Below are positions 23,431-35,310 of a DNA stretch of 64,000 nucleotides, piece by piece; within the stretch, counting starts at the first letter, position 1, and every line of letters starts with the position of its first letter. The notes beneath the pieces are model-generated. The model was given only the letters and a program-made list of their open reading frames with translations. It ran no database searches and had not been told where the DNA came from. Source of the DNA: Trochalopteron elliotii (Eukaryota; Chordata; Aves; Passeriformes; Leiothrichidae); contig JANPWX010000219.1 in NCBI GenBank assembly GCA_024734555.1, positions 720,096-784,095 of the forward strand, in the 5' to 3' direction. The translations under genes were made by a program, and so were the position numbers.

Positions 23431-26189
23431 CAGGGCTCCTTGTCCTCTTGCAACATCCCACACATGAAATATGAAGCCAAGTTCCTCCTGATCCTTCACG
23501 AGGAACCAGGCGTTAACTGTGTCCTGCCCAGTTCCAGTTCCAGAGTGCTGCAGTCCCTCTGCCTTCAGTCCCCAAGCAGCTTCAGATGAAGGGTTTTCCA
23601 AACCTTCCTTCTTTTCTCCCTGCCCTAAACTTGAGGACAGCAGCCTGGCATGCAGCATCCATGGGCTGCTTGGCCTTGGAGTACAGAGCAAGGGCTCTTC
23701 TGGGAATGCTTGGGCCACATGCACGGTGGTTTTCATCACTGTGGTCGTGATCTCCCAGTGCTGTTTTGCCAAACCTGCTGGGAACCCTGCAGTGCTGGCT
23801 CAGCCTGTCCCAGTTACGCCCAACCTGGATGGTGGGGCCAAGGAGGGTCAGCAGCAGAGCCAGTGGCAGCACAGGCACAGACCCCTCCAGCTGTCTGGTG
23901 GGATCCTGTGCTGTGCTACAGAACTGGGGAGGATGGAGGGAGGACTCCACCTCAGTCTTTACCCTGGGCACTGCAGCACCTCAGCTCTCCCCCACAGCCC
24001 CCCCCTGCTGCATGGGCTCTTCAGGGGACCTCCATGTGTGAATGGGGACCTGCTCCTGTCACCAGCTCCCTGCTGTGGAGAAAATATCAGTTCTAAATTG
24101 TGTGGGGTGAGAGAACCTTGGCACTGGACTGTCTCCATCCTTGCTGTTCCCCTTGCACACCAGTCCTTCAGGGGCTGAAGACCGCTTTATTTTCCAGTAT
24201 GCACTACCTGGGTATTTAAATAAGTCGCTCCTTGCTCTTTGTGTGTTGAGCAGTGATTTGGGGTCTTGCTTCCATCTGGGATGTGCATGGAGTGTGAATG
24301 GGCTTGAGGTTGCAGGGGACTTTGAGACACCCAAAGAAAAGTGGTGGAGCGGAGTGATGCCGTGGGGCACCTGGAAGTTGGTGCAAGTGCTGCTGGGGAG
24401 GGGATGTAAAACCTCTGCTTTGGACTCTGGGCAGGATTTTGGGAATGCCTTTGGTCTCTTGCTCAAGGTTGAGCTCTGTGCATCCATCTAGAAAGCTGTG
24501 GGCTGGCGTCCTCAAGCCTAGGAAATTATTTTAGTCTGACTTTGTGGGAAACAGCAGGAAAGGGCTATTTATGCAGAAAATGGCTTCCAATAAACACGCT
24601 TCCTTTGGGAGTGGAGAGAAATTGCTGAGATGTGCTGGAAGTCTTTTCCCTTTCCTGGGACTGTCCTTATTGCCAAGAGTGAGCCAGCCACACAGCACGG
24701 CCACGCCGGCGCCCGGTGACGTTCACTGCCCTGCTCCAGACCCCTGTCCCCAGCCCTCCATTACCCTGTGGGTGGAGAGGGGCTTTCAAGGGCACCTCTC
24801 ACTCTGCCTTGCCCAGTGATGCTCCTCTTAGTCCTATGAATGGTTCTCCAAACCTCTTGAGATTTCCCTTGGATCCCAGCATTGCCTTCTTTCCTCCATT
24901 TTTTGGAGCTGTGTGATTGCAGAGCACTGGTTGTGGGTTGCTGGTTTAAAGGCTTCTTACCTCATGGTTGCAGAGACAAGCTTAGCAGAGTGATGTCAGA
25001 GTGGCCTACAGGCTTGAAAGCCAACAGGGAAATAAAAGCAAGCAACTGGTCCTCTTTCTTTTTCCTTTTTTCTTCTCCTTTTTTTTTTTTTTTAATTTTT
25101 TTCCTTGCAAATCTCATTATTTTAAAGGCTCTTCCCTGATTTTTCCAGTGTCTGGAAATCTTCAGGAGCTCTAAATGCTTGGGGTTTGCCACGCTGTTTT
25201 GCTTTTTTTCAGGCCTTTTTTTCCCTTGGAGGTGGTAAGTAAACCCTGCAAATTCAGCCCAGCTCACTAATATTTCAGATTATTGAAAATAACAAAAGAA
25301 AGGAAGAGTGAATGAATCTGAAGCCTCCAGGAGTGGGCCAAAAATCCCTGTGACTCACTCAAACACTATTTCTGAGCTTGAAAACACAAAATGGTGCCTC
25401 TTGCTTGATCCCCCTTGCAATGGGCCAGGAGATCATTACCATCCATGGTAATGGGTTTGGGTTACAAGGCTCCCAGGTTCACATTTTCTTCTACAGACTT
25501 TGCCTCTTAAACCCCTTCTCTCTCCTTAAGGACCCCCAAGATCCAGGTTAGAGATAGTTGTGCCACCGTTTGAAGGAATCAACTCTATCTTGACCATCCG
25601 TGAGCTCAAGAGGGAGCTCTGAGGGTTTTTCCCTTTATGGATCATATCCAATTAAGACTTCAAGTAATCAGCACTGTCTATTATGATTTGGAGCACATCC
25701 ATGACTGTATGAGAGCTTCCTGCATGGACACTAGAGGGGAGAGCTTGGGAACATTCTAGTGACAGAGGTGATGCAATCCAAGGGGATGGCTTTAAAGCCA
25801 TTTGGCAAAGCAAGCGTTTGCAGTTTCACCCATAGCCCTGCAGCACTGCTTTTCATTGGGAACCACCTGCAGAGCAAGATGTGTTCCCTGGCTGCAGAGA
25901 ATCCCTGAAGTGGGGTGGGTTGTGACCTGAGCTGGCTGAGCCTCTCCTGGCGGGAGCAGCTGGGAAGGGGGAGCACAGAGAAGAAGGCGTGCAGCCCTTC
26001 CCTCAGCTCTGTCGTCCCAGTGAGTGTGTGCTCCTCCAAAGAAATGTATTTGTGAGCATTTGTCAGTGATTGCCATTGAAGGAGGCAAAAATCTATAACC
26101 TGGGGTCAGGCCTTTTCTTCCAGGCTCTCATGTCATGAGATTCTCTCCACCTCCTCCCTCAAACTGCAGGGAGCAGCCCCTCTGTGCTG
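23431..26189. other. Non-coding stretch, no gene recognised
   Basis: No exon or repeat family recognised. The 219-codon frame at 23519-24178 has overlapping open frames in other registers and on the other strand and no recognisable domain. A (T)15 run lies at 25079-25093 inside a longer CT/T-rich patch. The block 25490-25740 has odd, fairly AT-rich sequence that may be a very old repeat, but I could not place it. Confidence 0.55.
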
Positions 26190-26640
26190 TGTCTCATCTC
26201 GCTGACACGGCTTGGCTGTAGTCCGTGTCCAGGAGGTCGCAGGCAGACGTCGGCTGTCGCTGGAAAATAGCTGGAGTGGTGTCCTGGGGATGCCACGGGT
26301 CCAGGCAGCTCCAAGTGACCCCGTCACTGCAGCTGCCCTGATGGGTGAGTGCCACGTGCTGCCAGCCCTGCCAGCCCAGGCTCTGCCGCGGCGGGGTGGG
26401 CGATGCTCCTTGCTGGGCTCTGTCAAGGGAAATCCAGCACGGAGTTAATGTGTGCTCTGCTTCCAGCCCTCCTTTGTTAAGGGGTTTGGCCCGGTGCCAC
26501 GCAGGGAGAGCGGCAGGCAGTGCTGGGGGCCAGCGGGGACAGCTTTTGTTCAACGTTGTGGCTCCTCCATGGAAAGGACGGTTGGCCAAAATGGGGCGCG
26601 TGCGAGCGCGGCAGTCGCTCTGCCTGGGGAGGAGCCCAGC
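26190..26640. promoter_or_regulatory. Moderately CpG-rich segment
   Basis: Scattered CpGs concentrate here (GTCGCAGGCAGACGTCGGCTGTCGC at about 26235; GGGGCGCGTGCGAGCGCGGCAGTCGC at about 26592). TGACG/ACGTC-type motifs are present. No exon is evident. It could be a weak island or a distal element. Confidence 0.25.
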
Positions 26641-27654
26641 TGCTCTCTCTTCGGCATTGAATTCCCTGGGGCTTTGTGGGAGCACGAGGAAGCTGTTCAC
26701 TCCCAAACCCCGCTGGGGATTTCACTCATGCTGTGGCAGAGTGCTGCTCCCCATGTCAGCTGAGTGGGTGCTTGAGTGTCCCATCTGTAAGGCCCGGGAG
26801 CAGGAGCTTGTAGGGGTTTCCCTCGATTCAGTGGCATTGGGGCAGTGGGTGACTGTGACATGAGACAGCTCCTCTGCCCGTCCTGGGTCAGGGCCAGGTC
26901 CTGCTTAGCTTTGGTTAAGCTGAGCACAGCTAGCAGATCGCCGGATTTGGCCCTCTCCATCTGCTGGAAACACTCCCTGTTTTGCCCAGCCTTTGTTTCC
27001 TCCCAGCTCCTCGTTATTTTTCATGGCGTTTTCCCTTCTGACTCTTGTGCTGCTCGAGGCTGTTGGTGCAAGCTCAGCATTTGGGCTCGTGCTTGTTCAG
27101 CTGAACATGAATCTGTGCAAGCTGGGTTGTTTCGTGTGCTCCCCAGCACAAGGAGTCCCAAATAATGAGGCTCAGCCCCACCTTGGCTCTTTAACAACAG
27201 CGGGGAACAGCAGTCCACGTGAACCCGAGCCCCAAAACCCACGGGGAATGACGCAGCGAAGGTGAAATTTCAAAGGGAGACGGGAAGTGCATGGCAAGAG
27301 CAGGGGAAGCAGAGGAGAGAATAGCCGGAGCTGACCTCAGCAGGGAGGGGAGCCCGGCCGCACGCATGGAAGGGAAATGGGAAAAGGATACAGCTGGGAC
27401 CGGCTGTGACACCCGTGTGCTCTTGCCCCAGCAGTGTCCTGCTTCCAGCTTTTCCCCCAGGATGGGCTGGGGCAACGAGCCAGGTCAGGTCTAGGTCCCA
27501 GCACACCAGGGCTCCTGGAAGCATCCGTCGGGGATTGCCTCAAATGCACCCATTGGGGCAGCTCTGGAGCTCGGCCACCGGCAACCAGGGATGCTCTCGG
27601 GCATCTGCATCCCCAGTGTGCCAGGAACTGGCAGCCAGGAAACAGCCCTGATCT

Positions 27655-27850
27655 GGTGACCGTCAGCTCCGGCTAGCTGCGGACCCGCCCCGGCTCCGCG
27701 GGCGCGCTCAGAGGCGGCGCGGGGCAGATCTCGTCCTTCCAACATTCCCCCTGCACGTAGCGGGAGCCGGAGGTGTCACCGCGATCAGGGCCGCCTGTCG
27801 AGAAGCGGCACAAGCCGTCCCAGGGTAGCTGCTGTCCCTTCCAGCGCTCT
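27655..27850. promoter_or_regulatory. Short CpG island
   Basis: CpG-dense core GACCCGCCCCGGCTCCGCGGGCGCGCTCAGAGGCGGCGCGGGG (27681-27723), with Sp1-type GC boxes on both strands. It is followed by further CpGs to about 27825, then abruptly by a (T)15 run at 27876-27890. No coding exon visible. Candidate promoter of an unannotated or non-coding transcript. Confidence 0.4.
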
Positions 27851-28587
27851 CGGGTTTTGCCCAGGGAAGGATGACTTTTTTTTTTTTTTTCTTCCAACAT
27901 GTGGAGTTTTATTTTTAGCTGGAAAAAATACCCCAGCCTTTAAAAAACAAACACACGCAAAGTTTTTGTGAAAAATACTCAACATAATGGGATTTTTTTT
28001 CTTCTTCATGAAACTGACTGTGACATTTCTAAATGAAGAGTTCCTCCTGTCCTTCTGCTCTTCCCCCCCTCAATCTTCAGCGAAATGTCTCCTTTCCCTA
28101 AGCCCCCATTTTTTTCCCCTCAGGATATGCTCTTTCAGAAGGAGGCACAGCAACTTTCAAGACTGTTTTTTCTGGGGTTTTCTTTTCAAAATAGTAGAAA
28201 ATTTATTAAAACATCCCTTTTGAACCTGTTACAATGGAATGAAATTAATTTTGTTTTTTCCCCCTTCTTCCAACTAGTTCTCATCTGTTCTTGGTCTTTA
28301 GTGTGGAAGAACTGGGATAATAAATGGCAGAAAGCAGATCCTACTCTTTCTTTACTCAAGGGGAAGATTTTTCCATCCCAGCTGAACTCTTCCTTTGGGG
28401 CTGGAGGGCACCCAAAAGCCAACATCTGGAGGGGTTCATGCTTCTGACCTTCTTTTCCCTCTAGTGGAGGGGTGTACAGAAAGCTTTGGGGGTCCATGGG
28501 GGTGTGGGAGGGCTGGGATTGTCCCAGGGTTTGACTGAAGGATGGCCAGGTTGGATGTGAGGAGTTGGGAGCTGGATAGCAGAAACC

Positions 28588-28682
28588 TCAGGTCCTGGGT
28601 TCTGTCCTGGGCTCTCCAGCAGCACTTCCCAGGTGACCTTGGGGAAGTCACGTTGTCACTCTTCACACTCATTTCCCTGCCT
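28588..28682 (+). mobile_element. MIR-like tRNA-SINE fossil
   Basis: GTCCTGGGTTCTGTCCTGGGCTCT, then CAGCACTTCCCAGGTGACCTTGGGGAAGTCAC, then TCACTCTTCACACTCATTTCCC follow the MIR consensus order (CCTGGGTTCGAATCC.GGCTCT..CACTT..GTGACCTTGGGCAAGTCAC.. CTCAGTTTCC). The GTGACCTTGGGCAAGTCAC core is nearly intact. Matching is from memory. Confidence 0.65.
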
Positions 28683-30820
28683 CGAGGAGAGCACTCTCTT
28701 TGCACCTGTGGGCTTAGGCAGGCATCTGATACCTTTTGATCACTGAGTTGCCACAGGAATTTGATCAGCCCCCGTTGACTCAGTTGGAGCAGAGGACAGT
28801 AGTTTTCCTTCCAGGCTGGAAGTACATTGGCTGCTTTTCAAGAGTAGCTACTGGTTTCTCAGAGCTGAAGGCACTGGAGGTGGGGATGCTTCTATCCTTA
28901 GACAACACAGCTCTCTGCACCCTCTTGGCACCCAGGAACATCCAAACCAGCATCCGCATTGCAGAAATTTATCCTCCCTGGTGATCTGAGGGTCTCTGCT
29001 GACCCAACCCAGGAGCCTTCACACGGCTTGGCTGGGGCAGAACTCTTGGGCTTTAGGAGGAAACACTTGAGACCAAAACAGGCTGAGGTTACACCTTCCA
29101 ATGCAAAAGTCTGGGCTCAGCAGACTTAATTCTGCCACCCAAACTGAAGTCATGCCACAGAGATCCTGTCAGAGTGGATGATGCTCCTCTGCCTTGAATA
29201 CACAGCCCATCACTTGGAGGGGGACCTGACGAGGAGGTCTCAGGACTGAACTGGCGTTTGTGTACATGGGAGCCTCTTTTCTCCAACTCAGGCTCATAGG
29301 CAGTGGCTGCTGCAGCCCATGTGGGAGCCTTGGAACCCCTGGAGCAGGGAAGGGGAGCAAAGCAAACAGGCTTTGTCCAGGCTATTTATTTTGTGCTGGG
29401 GTAAGGGTTTTTTGTTGGTTTTTTTTTTTTTTTTTCATTTCAGACATGCGATGAGTGTGTTACTCAGCCATGACTCGAGAACTTGTGAGCAATAAAGTCA
29501 TCCTGAAGTCTGCCAAAAAAAATCTTCTTAGCACACCCACCTCATCACACGTTCCCACTGTAGCTACTTTGGTGCGATCTGCCGCGGGAAGGCGGCTACC
29601 TCGCGGGGAGGCTGCGGTGGCCATCTGCGAGCTTGCGGCAGTGGCCCAGGGATGAACCCGTGCCCATCAGCACAGTGCCATGGGTGTCACCTGCCTGGTG
29701 ACTGGGACCCTTCCCCAGCATCGTCACAAAGATGGTGGGCTGGAGCTTGCTCCAAAATCTGAGAGAAAACAGAGCTGGAAGGGGTTGCGTAGATTGGTGG
29801 AATTTTCCTTCTGCAGCAAGGGGCTGGGTTTTGGGTTTGGAATTGTTGGTTTTGACCTTTTGGGGTCAAGACTGACCTGAGACCTCCATGAGGAGGAGAG
29901 CTCTGGACACATTCCTCTTCCTGCCCTGAGCCAAACCAGCTCCAACAGGGTGGGCTGGATGTGAGGATGACTTGAGGCTCCAGAGCCCTGCACCAGCCAC
30001 CTCTGCAGTCTGGGAGTGGTGATGAGCAGAGTGGTGCATCCTCCAGGCTGCAGGAGAGGAGACATGCGCTGGCAAACCAGGAGAGTGCTGTTGGAAGTGC
30101 CTGAGAAAATGTACATTGATGCTAAAATTTGCATTTTTGGGAGCTGACTGGTCCTTTGGATAATGGGTCAGGGTCCAAGGTCTCCATGTGTGAACCCTTA
30201 CCCTCTGGCTGGCCACTCTGCCTGTAGGGTAGTGCCTCCTCCACTCAGACACCAGGGGCTCTGGAACTGGGATGCTCCTGGAGCTGGATATCATGGCTTG
30301 CTGTGAGGGGAAGCCCTGCTCTGCTGAGGGCAGAATGGGTCAGGGGTAGAAACAACATCATGTCAGTGGGGTGGGGTGCAAGGGGTGGTCTTGGACATCC
30401 CAGCAGCAGTGGGGAGGTGGGACCATGCAGAACCCCCTCACCTGAACTACCAGGGTAAGAACTGCCTCTTCCATGGCCTCCTCTCCCCACCCCTTCCCTG
30501 CACCGAGGCTCTAAATAATTGATAACACTGATAAATAATAGATCTTGTATTTGCTCCTTCTCTGTCTCTGGCAGGGCGTGTGTGCTCGCAGCCTGGCTCT
30601 GCTGCATTAGGGTTACGGGGATGGGGAGCGCGGCTGTTGGGCCGGGGTAGGGAGCTCTGCAGCGGGGAGAGCATTCCGGGGAGATAAAGGGCTGGTTTGA
30701 TGTGTGTTCATGTGGCGGGGCTGTTTTGCCTTGCATGCCTTTCTCTTTTGCTTTATTTTTTTCCTGGAGTGAAGCCTGGCGCCAGCAGTCTGGAACCAGC
30801 CTGACAAGCTTTTGAGTTAT

Positions 30821-30901
30821 GGAAAGGGGGAGGAAGGGGGGAGGAGAGAGAAAGAGGGAGCGAGAGAGGCAGGGAGGAGGAGGGCGAAGGCAGAGGGAGG
30901 C
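30821..30901. repeat. Polypurine (GA-rich) tract
   Basis: About 80 bp almost entirely A and G on the plus strand (GGGGGAGGAGAGAGAAAGAGGGAGCGAGAG-type). Low-complexity, potentially triplex-forming. It explains the Arg/Glu/Gly-rich and Ser/Pro/Leu-rich open frames across it. Confidence 0.85.
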
Positions 30902-31028
30902 AGCTGGGATGTGGATTATTAGGGGAGAACAAGAATACACACAAGAGGCTGGTGGGGTGAGGGCTGGGGGCTACCAGGGCTTGCGGGGAGGGGATGGAGC
31001 TGGCATCGAGCAAACCTTTCAAAGCAGA

Positions 31029-31049
31029 TTTTTTTTTTTTTTTTTTTTT
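31029..31049. repeat. Homopolymer (T)21
   Basis: Twenty-one T immediately before a block running into the CpG island at 31075-31480. No retrotransposon body is recognised on either side. Confidence 0.9.
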
Positions 31050-31074
31050 CATGGAGGGAAGAGGGGGAATTGAG

Positions 31075-31480
31075 TCATTTTGGGCATGAAACGCAAACCT
31101 CGCCGAGTCAAGGAACAAGGAAGTTTTTTAAAGCGCCAATTAAAGGGCTCGGAGAGGTCCGGGGCTTTTAAACAGCCTTGGGAAGGGGGGGCGGTCCTGG
31201 CCGGCGTTCAGGCTGCCGTCCCATCAGGACATTCCTTTCTGCTGAACGCTGCTGCTCCCGGCCCTCTTCTCCTCCTTTTCCAAGCTGCCGTCGAATCCTT
31301 TCCAACTCCCTCGTCCGAACCCAGGGAACTTCGCTCCGTTTCATCTCTCGCCGCCTGCCTCCCCCCCGGCCCCGGCCTGTGCTCGGCGCTTTGATCACTG
31401 AGCTGCCTGCACAGAGAGCCCCGAACCCCCGCACTCAGCACCCCCGGGACGCAGGCGCCAGCAGCCCCTCCAGGGGCTGG
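31075..31480. promoter_or_regulatory. CpG island with AT-rich conserved-looking edge
   Basis: The left edge (31080-31165) reads GCATGAAACGCAAACCTCGCCGAGTCAAGG, then TTTTTTAAAGCGCCAATTAAAGGGC. From about 31170 CpG density is high (GAGGTCCGGGG, CTGGCCGGCGTTC, CTCGTCCGAACC, CTTCGCTCCG, CTCGGCGC). Open frames on both strands result from missing stops. Candidate promoter or regulatory island; direction unknown. Confidence 0.42.
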
Positions 31481-33059
31481 CATGGCCAAAAATTCCCCCC
31501 CTGCCTTGATGGAGACCCCCGTCTGCCATCACATCCTTGCTCAGGGAAGGCAGCTGCTGCAGGGATTTGGTGGCTGCACTGCTGGGGGGAGGAGGGCTCA
31601 CTGCCCAACCAGGGACCTGGCCCCGCAAAATGGGAGAGGGAGAACTTGCCCCGTAGGGACTGTGAGGGGGTGGGTTAGGCAGCGTGTTTGGAAAGGTCCC
31701 GGCAGGGTGCCCACCCCTGGGAAAGCCATGTGGTGCCCATGAGGGCTCCTCCTGTGCTATTTCGGGGGGGTCACGGCGCTGGCAGCAGCGTAGCCAGAGT
31801 CTGGAGCACATTCCCTGGAGCAGGGGGACGGCAGGCAGAGGCTGGAGCAGCTCCATGGCATGTTTTCCACTCTGAGACTCCCTCATCACCTCCTGTGGAT
31901 GTCCAGCAGCAAGAAGCACAGGAGGGAATGCAGCCTTACTGCTTCAGCCCACCTTTTGGAGTGGGGAGGGAGCCGTGGCACACCAAGGAGTGCTGTGCCT
32001 GCACTCCGGGGGATATCCAGAGTGCTGGCCAGGGGATGAGGATTTGGAGCTGCTTTGCAGGGCCTTTGTTTGGTTTGGTTTCAGCACAGCCTATTTAACT
32101 CCAACAACTGGTGAAGGCTGGGGAGAAAAGAGCTCTTTGTTACAGGCTGAACAGCCCCAGGTCTTTAACTCAGCTTGTGGGAAGAGCTCTGAGAAGTTGA
32201 GATAGCCCAGGGATGGGGCTGATTTTGGGATGGGCAGATTTTATATCACTCACACCTCTAAAGTGAAGAATGAGAGTGAGGGTTTGAATACCCAGCTCCC
32301 AAAAAAAGCCCAGCACAAGCCCTGCGAAGCACCACCACCATCTGCCAAGTCTTTGTCTTTGCAGAGGAGGTGGAAGGGGGAACACCCAGTTTTCTGAAAT
32401 CTCCATTACAGGTTGCCTCTGAGCTGCAGCTCTTCATAAAAAATACTTCTTTCTCTGGGTTTCCAGGAAGCAAAATGTTGCCCTCCGCTGTTTGCAGTGT
32501 AGCTGGAACAGAGAACTCGCTGCATCCAAGCCCGTCCGGTGCTTCACTCCAGTGTCACATCCGTGGCAGTGGTCAGGGGATTTGGAGAGAGACAACTCCC
32601 ACCCAGCCCTTAGATACTGCAAAGAGCTGCAAAAGGACCAGTCATCCTCCCTGAGCCACCAGGGATGATGGTCTCCCACTCTCAGGGTGAACTGCTCCTG
32701 CCCTGGCACCTTGGCACAGGACTGAGACATGGGAGTTGACTATGGGTTCAGCTGGGTTGTCTTCAGACTGAGGTGGGCCCAACCAAGACCAGCCTTCTCA
32801 CACATTGTGTTTCACAAGAAAACAATGCAAAGCAGCTCAGTTGTGCACCTTTGGTCCAAATTCCTCATTTTCCCTTTCTCTTTCTCCTTGGTGACTCTTC
32901 AAGCTTCTGGTAACTTTAGAACTATGCTGGCAAAATTGTCCCCCAGCTCCTCCTTGCTAGAGATGCAACACAGATGGATTCATGTCTGTTGTCTTTTATA
33001 GACCTTCAGCATCAGAGTGTTGGGAGTCTTAAACCAGTAAGTGGAGAGAGTGACTACTA
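31481..33059. other. Non-coding stretch, no gene recognised
   Basis: Mixed composition. A pyrimidine-plus-CAG acceptor-like sequence at about 32350-32365 (GTCTTTGTCTTTGCAG) is not followed by a recognisable exon. No repeat family identified. Confidence 0.5.
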
Positions 33060-33112
33060 TTTTTTTTTTTTTTTGTAGATATGAAAACGGAGGCATAGGC
33101 TACTTACCCAGG
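33060..33112 (-). mobile_element. Possible MIR-like fragment after (T)15
   Basis: After fifteen T (33060-33074) the sequence GTAGATATGAAAACGGAGGCATAGGC, then TACTTACCCAGGAG, resembles the reverse complement of MIR (ACAGATGAGGAAACTGAGGCACAG... AACTTGCCCAAGG). Similarity is short and gapped, so this is tentative. Confidence 0.35.
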
Positions 33113-34465
33113 AGAAAAGAAGTCAGATTTTAGGGCCAAGGGACCCAATTTCACTCAGAAACCTTTGCTGCATCAGCTTCCATGGCATCTCTTGAGATGT
33201 TTCCATGAAGAAGGAGACCCTTTCTTCCTTCTTCTTGCCCAGAAAGGATCAGAAGTCAGGGACAGAGCTGACAACATGGCACCATGGCCCGTCCCCAACC
33301 CATGATGTCCCTGCTTGCACAAGGGGCAGCAGGCAGAAATAAAACACAATTCAGAGCTGGTAGAGCTGGGGGATCTGGGGAAGAGCAAGATGAGTCTTGG
33401 TGGGGAGACCATCCTCACCTTTCATATTCTAATGCCTTGCCTTTTCCTGATTTGTGAGCTCTTGGGAGTCCTGCTGGGAATTCGCTCAAACGGAGGCACA
33501 CACCGCCGTCCCTCGGTAAATTACGCAGAGATATAATGAAGGAGGAGAAATCAGTTACTCTGTGACTGTGGCTCCCCAGGGGACCTTAATTCAAATATTT
33601 GTGGAGCTGAGCAAGTGGGGCATTGGGGAGCCGCCGAGTTGGAGTGTCTCTCGACAGGTTGCTTGCAGGTGGTTGCTGATGGGGAGGCAGCACTCTGGGA
33701 TACAGGATGCATCCCCAAAGAGGCTTCAGGTTCTTGATGGAGCTTTGGGTGTCCTTAGGGTTAAGGTTAGGGTTAGATGGAAGAGAAAGATACTAGGGGA
33801 AGGTGGGACTATGGTCTGGCTGCAGCTGCCTGAAAAAGAGAGGTGGGCTCCAGCCTGCAACTGGTGCTGTTGGGATGGGGCAGCCCCGTGTGTGTGCCTT
33901 TGCCAATGGCTTTGAACAATGTGAGGTGCTGGGGGCACCTGCCCATCACCTGTGGCTGGGCTCTGCATCATCTCTTGGGGAGGGACTGAGATAGTGACCT
34001 GAGAAGGGATAGGGAGGAGCAGGGTTTGCAAAGCCAGGACAGTTTTCTGCTACCCACGTGGCCTCTGTTTTCAGTACTGGAGGTAGAAAGGGTTAAATGC
34101 TGCATGGCAGCAAGGAGAGGGCATACCCCACATACCTCAATTTAGGAATGAGAAATCGATTTACCTCCACCTCCATTCCCTCTGTGTGCCCTTAACCTGG
34201 GCTTCCTGCTCCCCTCCTCCCAGGGCACACCAGTGCCTTGGACCTAAGAAAACAATTTGCCCAGCCAGCAACCCGCACCAGCAACTGGGGCACAGCTGGG
34301 GGGGCAGCCCCTTGCTGGATGCATGCAAGACCCCTCAGGTCCCACTTCACCTTGATGGCCAAGGCCGTGGCTCCATCAAGGACACAGTGGCCCCGTGGCT
34401 GTGCCATGGTGCTCTCTCCTGCTTCAGCAGTGGGTGCTTTTGCATGAGCATGGAGAGCTGGGGTT
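33113..34465. other. Non-coding stretch, no gene recognised
   Basis: No exon recognised. It contains the telomere-like tract at 33755-33776, listed separately, and otherwise mixed-composition sequence. Confidence 0.55.
33755..33776 (+). repeat. Short interstitial telomere-like repeat
   Basis: TTAGGG TTAAGG TTAGGG TTAG: three full vertebrate telomere units and a partial fourth, with one substitution. At 22 bp it may be chance, a microsatellite, or a trace of telomerase-mediated break repair. Confidence 0.7.
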
Positions 34466-34540
34466 CAGGGTGAAGTGGGGTGCAGGGTGAAGTGGGGTGC
34501 AGGATTAACGGGGGTACAGGATTAACTGGGGTGCAGGGTG
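34466..34540. repeat. 17-bp tandem repeat, about 4.4 copies
   Basis: Units start at 34466, 34483, 34500, 34517 and 34534 (partial). The first two read CAGGGTGAAGTGGGGTG. The next two are CAGGATTAACGGGGGTA and CAGGATTAACTGGGGTG. The split into two subtypes suggests that expansion occurred in two steps. Confidence 0.92.
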
Positions 34541-34689
34541 CTCAGTCCCCAAGGAGAGGTGGTGATGTGGGGGGGTCTGAGGGCAGCTATGTTCACCTGG
34601 TGCCATTCTGCACGGCCTCATTCTTCTCTTGGAGGTCCTACAACATCACCCTGGCACTCAGAAGTGATGCTGCTACCAGGAGTTGTGTG

Positions 34690-35310
34690 TGTGTGAGACA
34701 CACTCCCTCGTGTGCCAGCATCGTGCCCCCAGTGGGGGCAGTTTTGCCTCCGGCCCCCGGGGCTGCCGAGCGTGGCAGGGCCAACCCCACACCCACCCGC
34801 ATTCCCAGTCCTGCCACCAGCCGGCACGGGCAGCCTCCCCACGCCGCGGCCCCTTGCACGCTCAGCGCCTTCGGGCTGCGCGCACACGCGTCCGCGCGCG
34901 GATCCGCAGCACGCCAACTGTTGGGAAGGGGAAGGGAAAGAAAAAAAAAAACCAACCCACCGACTCAGTCGAGAGAGGTGGGGGGGGGGGAAGAGAGAGA
35001 AAGAGAGAGAGAATGACAGACTGCAATCCCCCTTGAGTGCCTAGCCTCATGAATATTAATAAGGTGGTAATTAAAATGCAGGGACACAGCAGGACGGATG
35101 CAGGCGCTGCCTTCGGAGCGCTGGGAACGGGGGGAGCGCGTCTTTCCAGGCAGGTTTTGATTCCGTTCTCTGATGAAAAGAAGAAAACGGAGCCTTCAAC
35201 TTTAATCAGTTTAGAGTTTTTTTGACACGACATATCTTTAATTGCTGATATTTCTGCTCTTCTCAAACCCGGCTCCACCGACTCCAGTCTAAGCGGAGAT
35301 AACGAACCAC
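34690..35310. promoter_or_regulatory. CpG island and adjoining conserved-looking AT/CpG block
   Basis: 34740-34920 is CpG-dense (CCGAGCGTGGC, CACGCCGCGGCC, GCTGCGCGCACACGCGTCCGCGCGCGGATCCGC). After the purine tract, 35040-35310 contains CATGAATATTAATAAGG, GGTAATTAAAATGCAGGG, GACACGACATATCTTTAATTGCTGATATTTC and GCGGAGATAACGAACCACG. This combination of rare CpGs and TAAT/GATA motifs is typical of conserved developmental elements. No coding exon is evident. Confidence 0.45.
34922..35015. repeat. Polypurine tract with A-run and G-run
   Basis: GGGAAGGGGAAGGG, an A-run of about 12, then AGAGAGG, a G-run of about 11 and GAGAGAGAAAGAGAGAGAG. Only the short piece ACCAACCCACCGACTCAGTC interrupts it. 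It splits the island at 34690-35310 into two halves. Confidence 0.85.

Larger units (their letters stand above)
27891..31070. other. Non-coding stretch with T-runs and a purine tract
   Basis: No gene recognised. T-runs lie at 29419-29435 (17) and 31029-31049 (21). A small CpG-dense patch is at about 29573-29645. The 231-codon minus frame at 30245-30940 translates the purine tract and has no known domain. Confidence 0.55.

Noticed and set aside
29403..29660. Possible terminal exon: (T)17 then CATTTCAG acceptor, AATAAA at 29491, CpG-rich patch
   Set aside because: No recognisable product and no GT-rich downstream element; the AATAAA may be chance.
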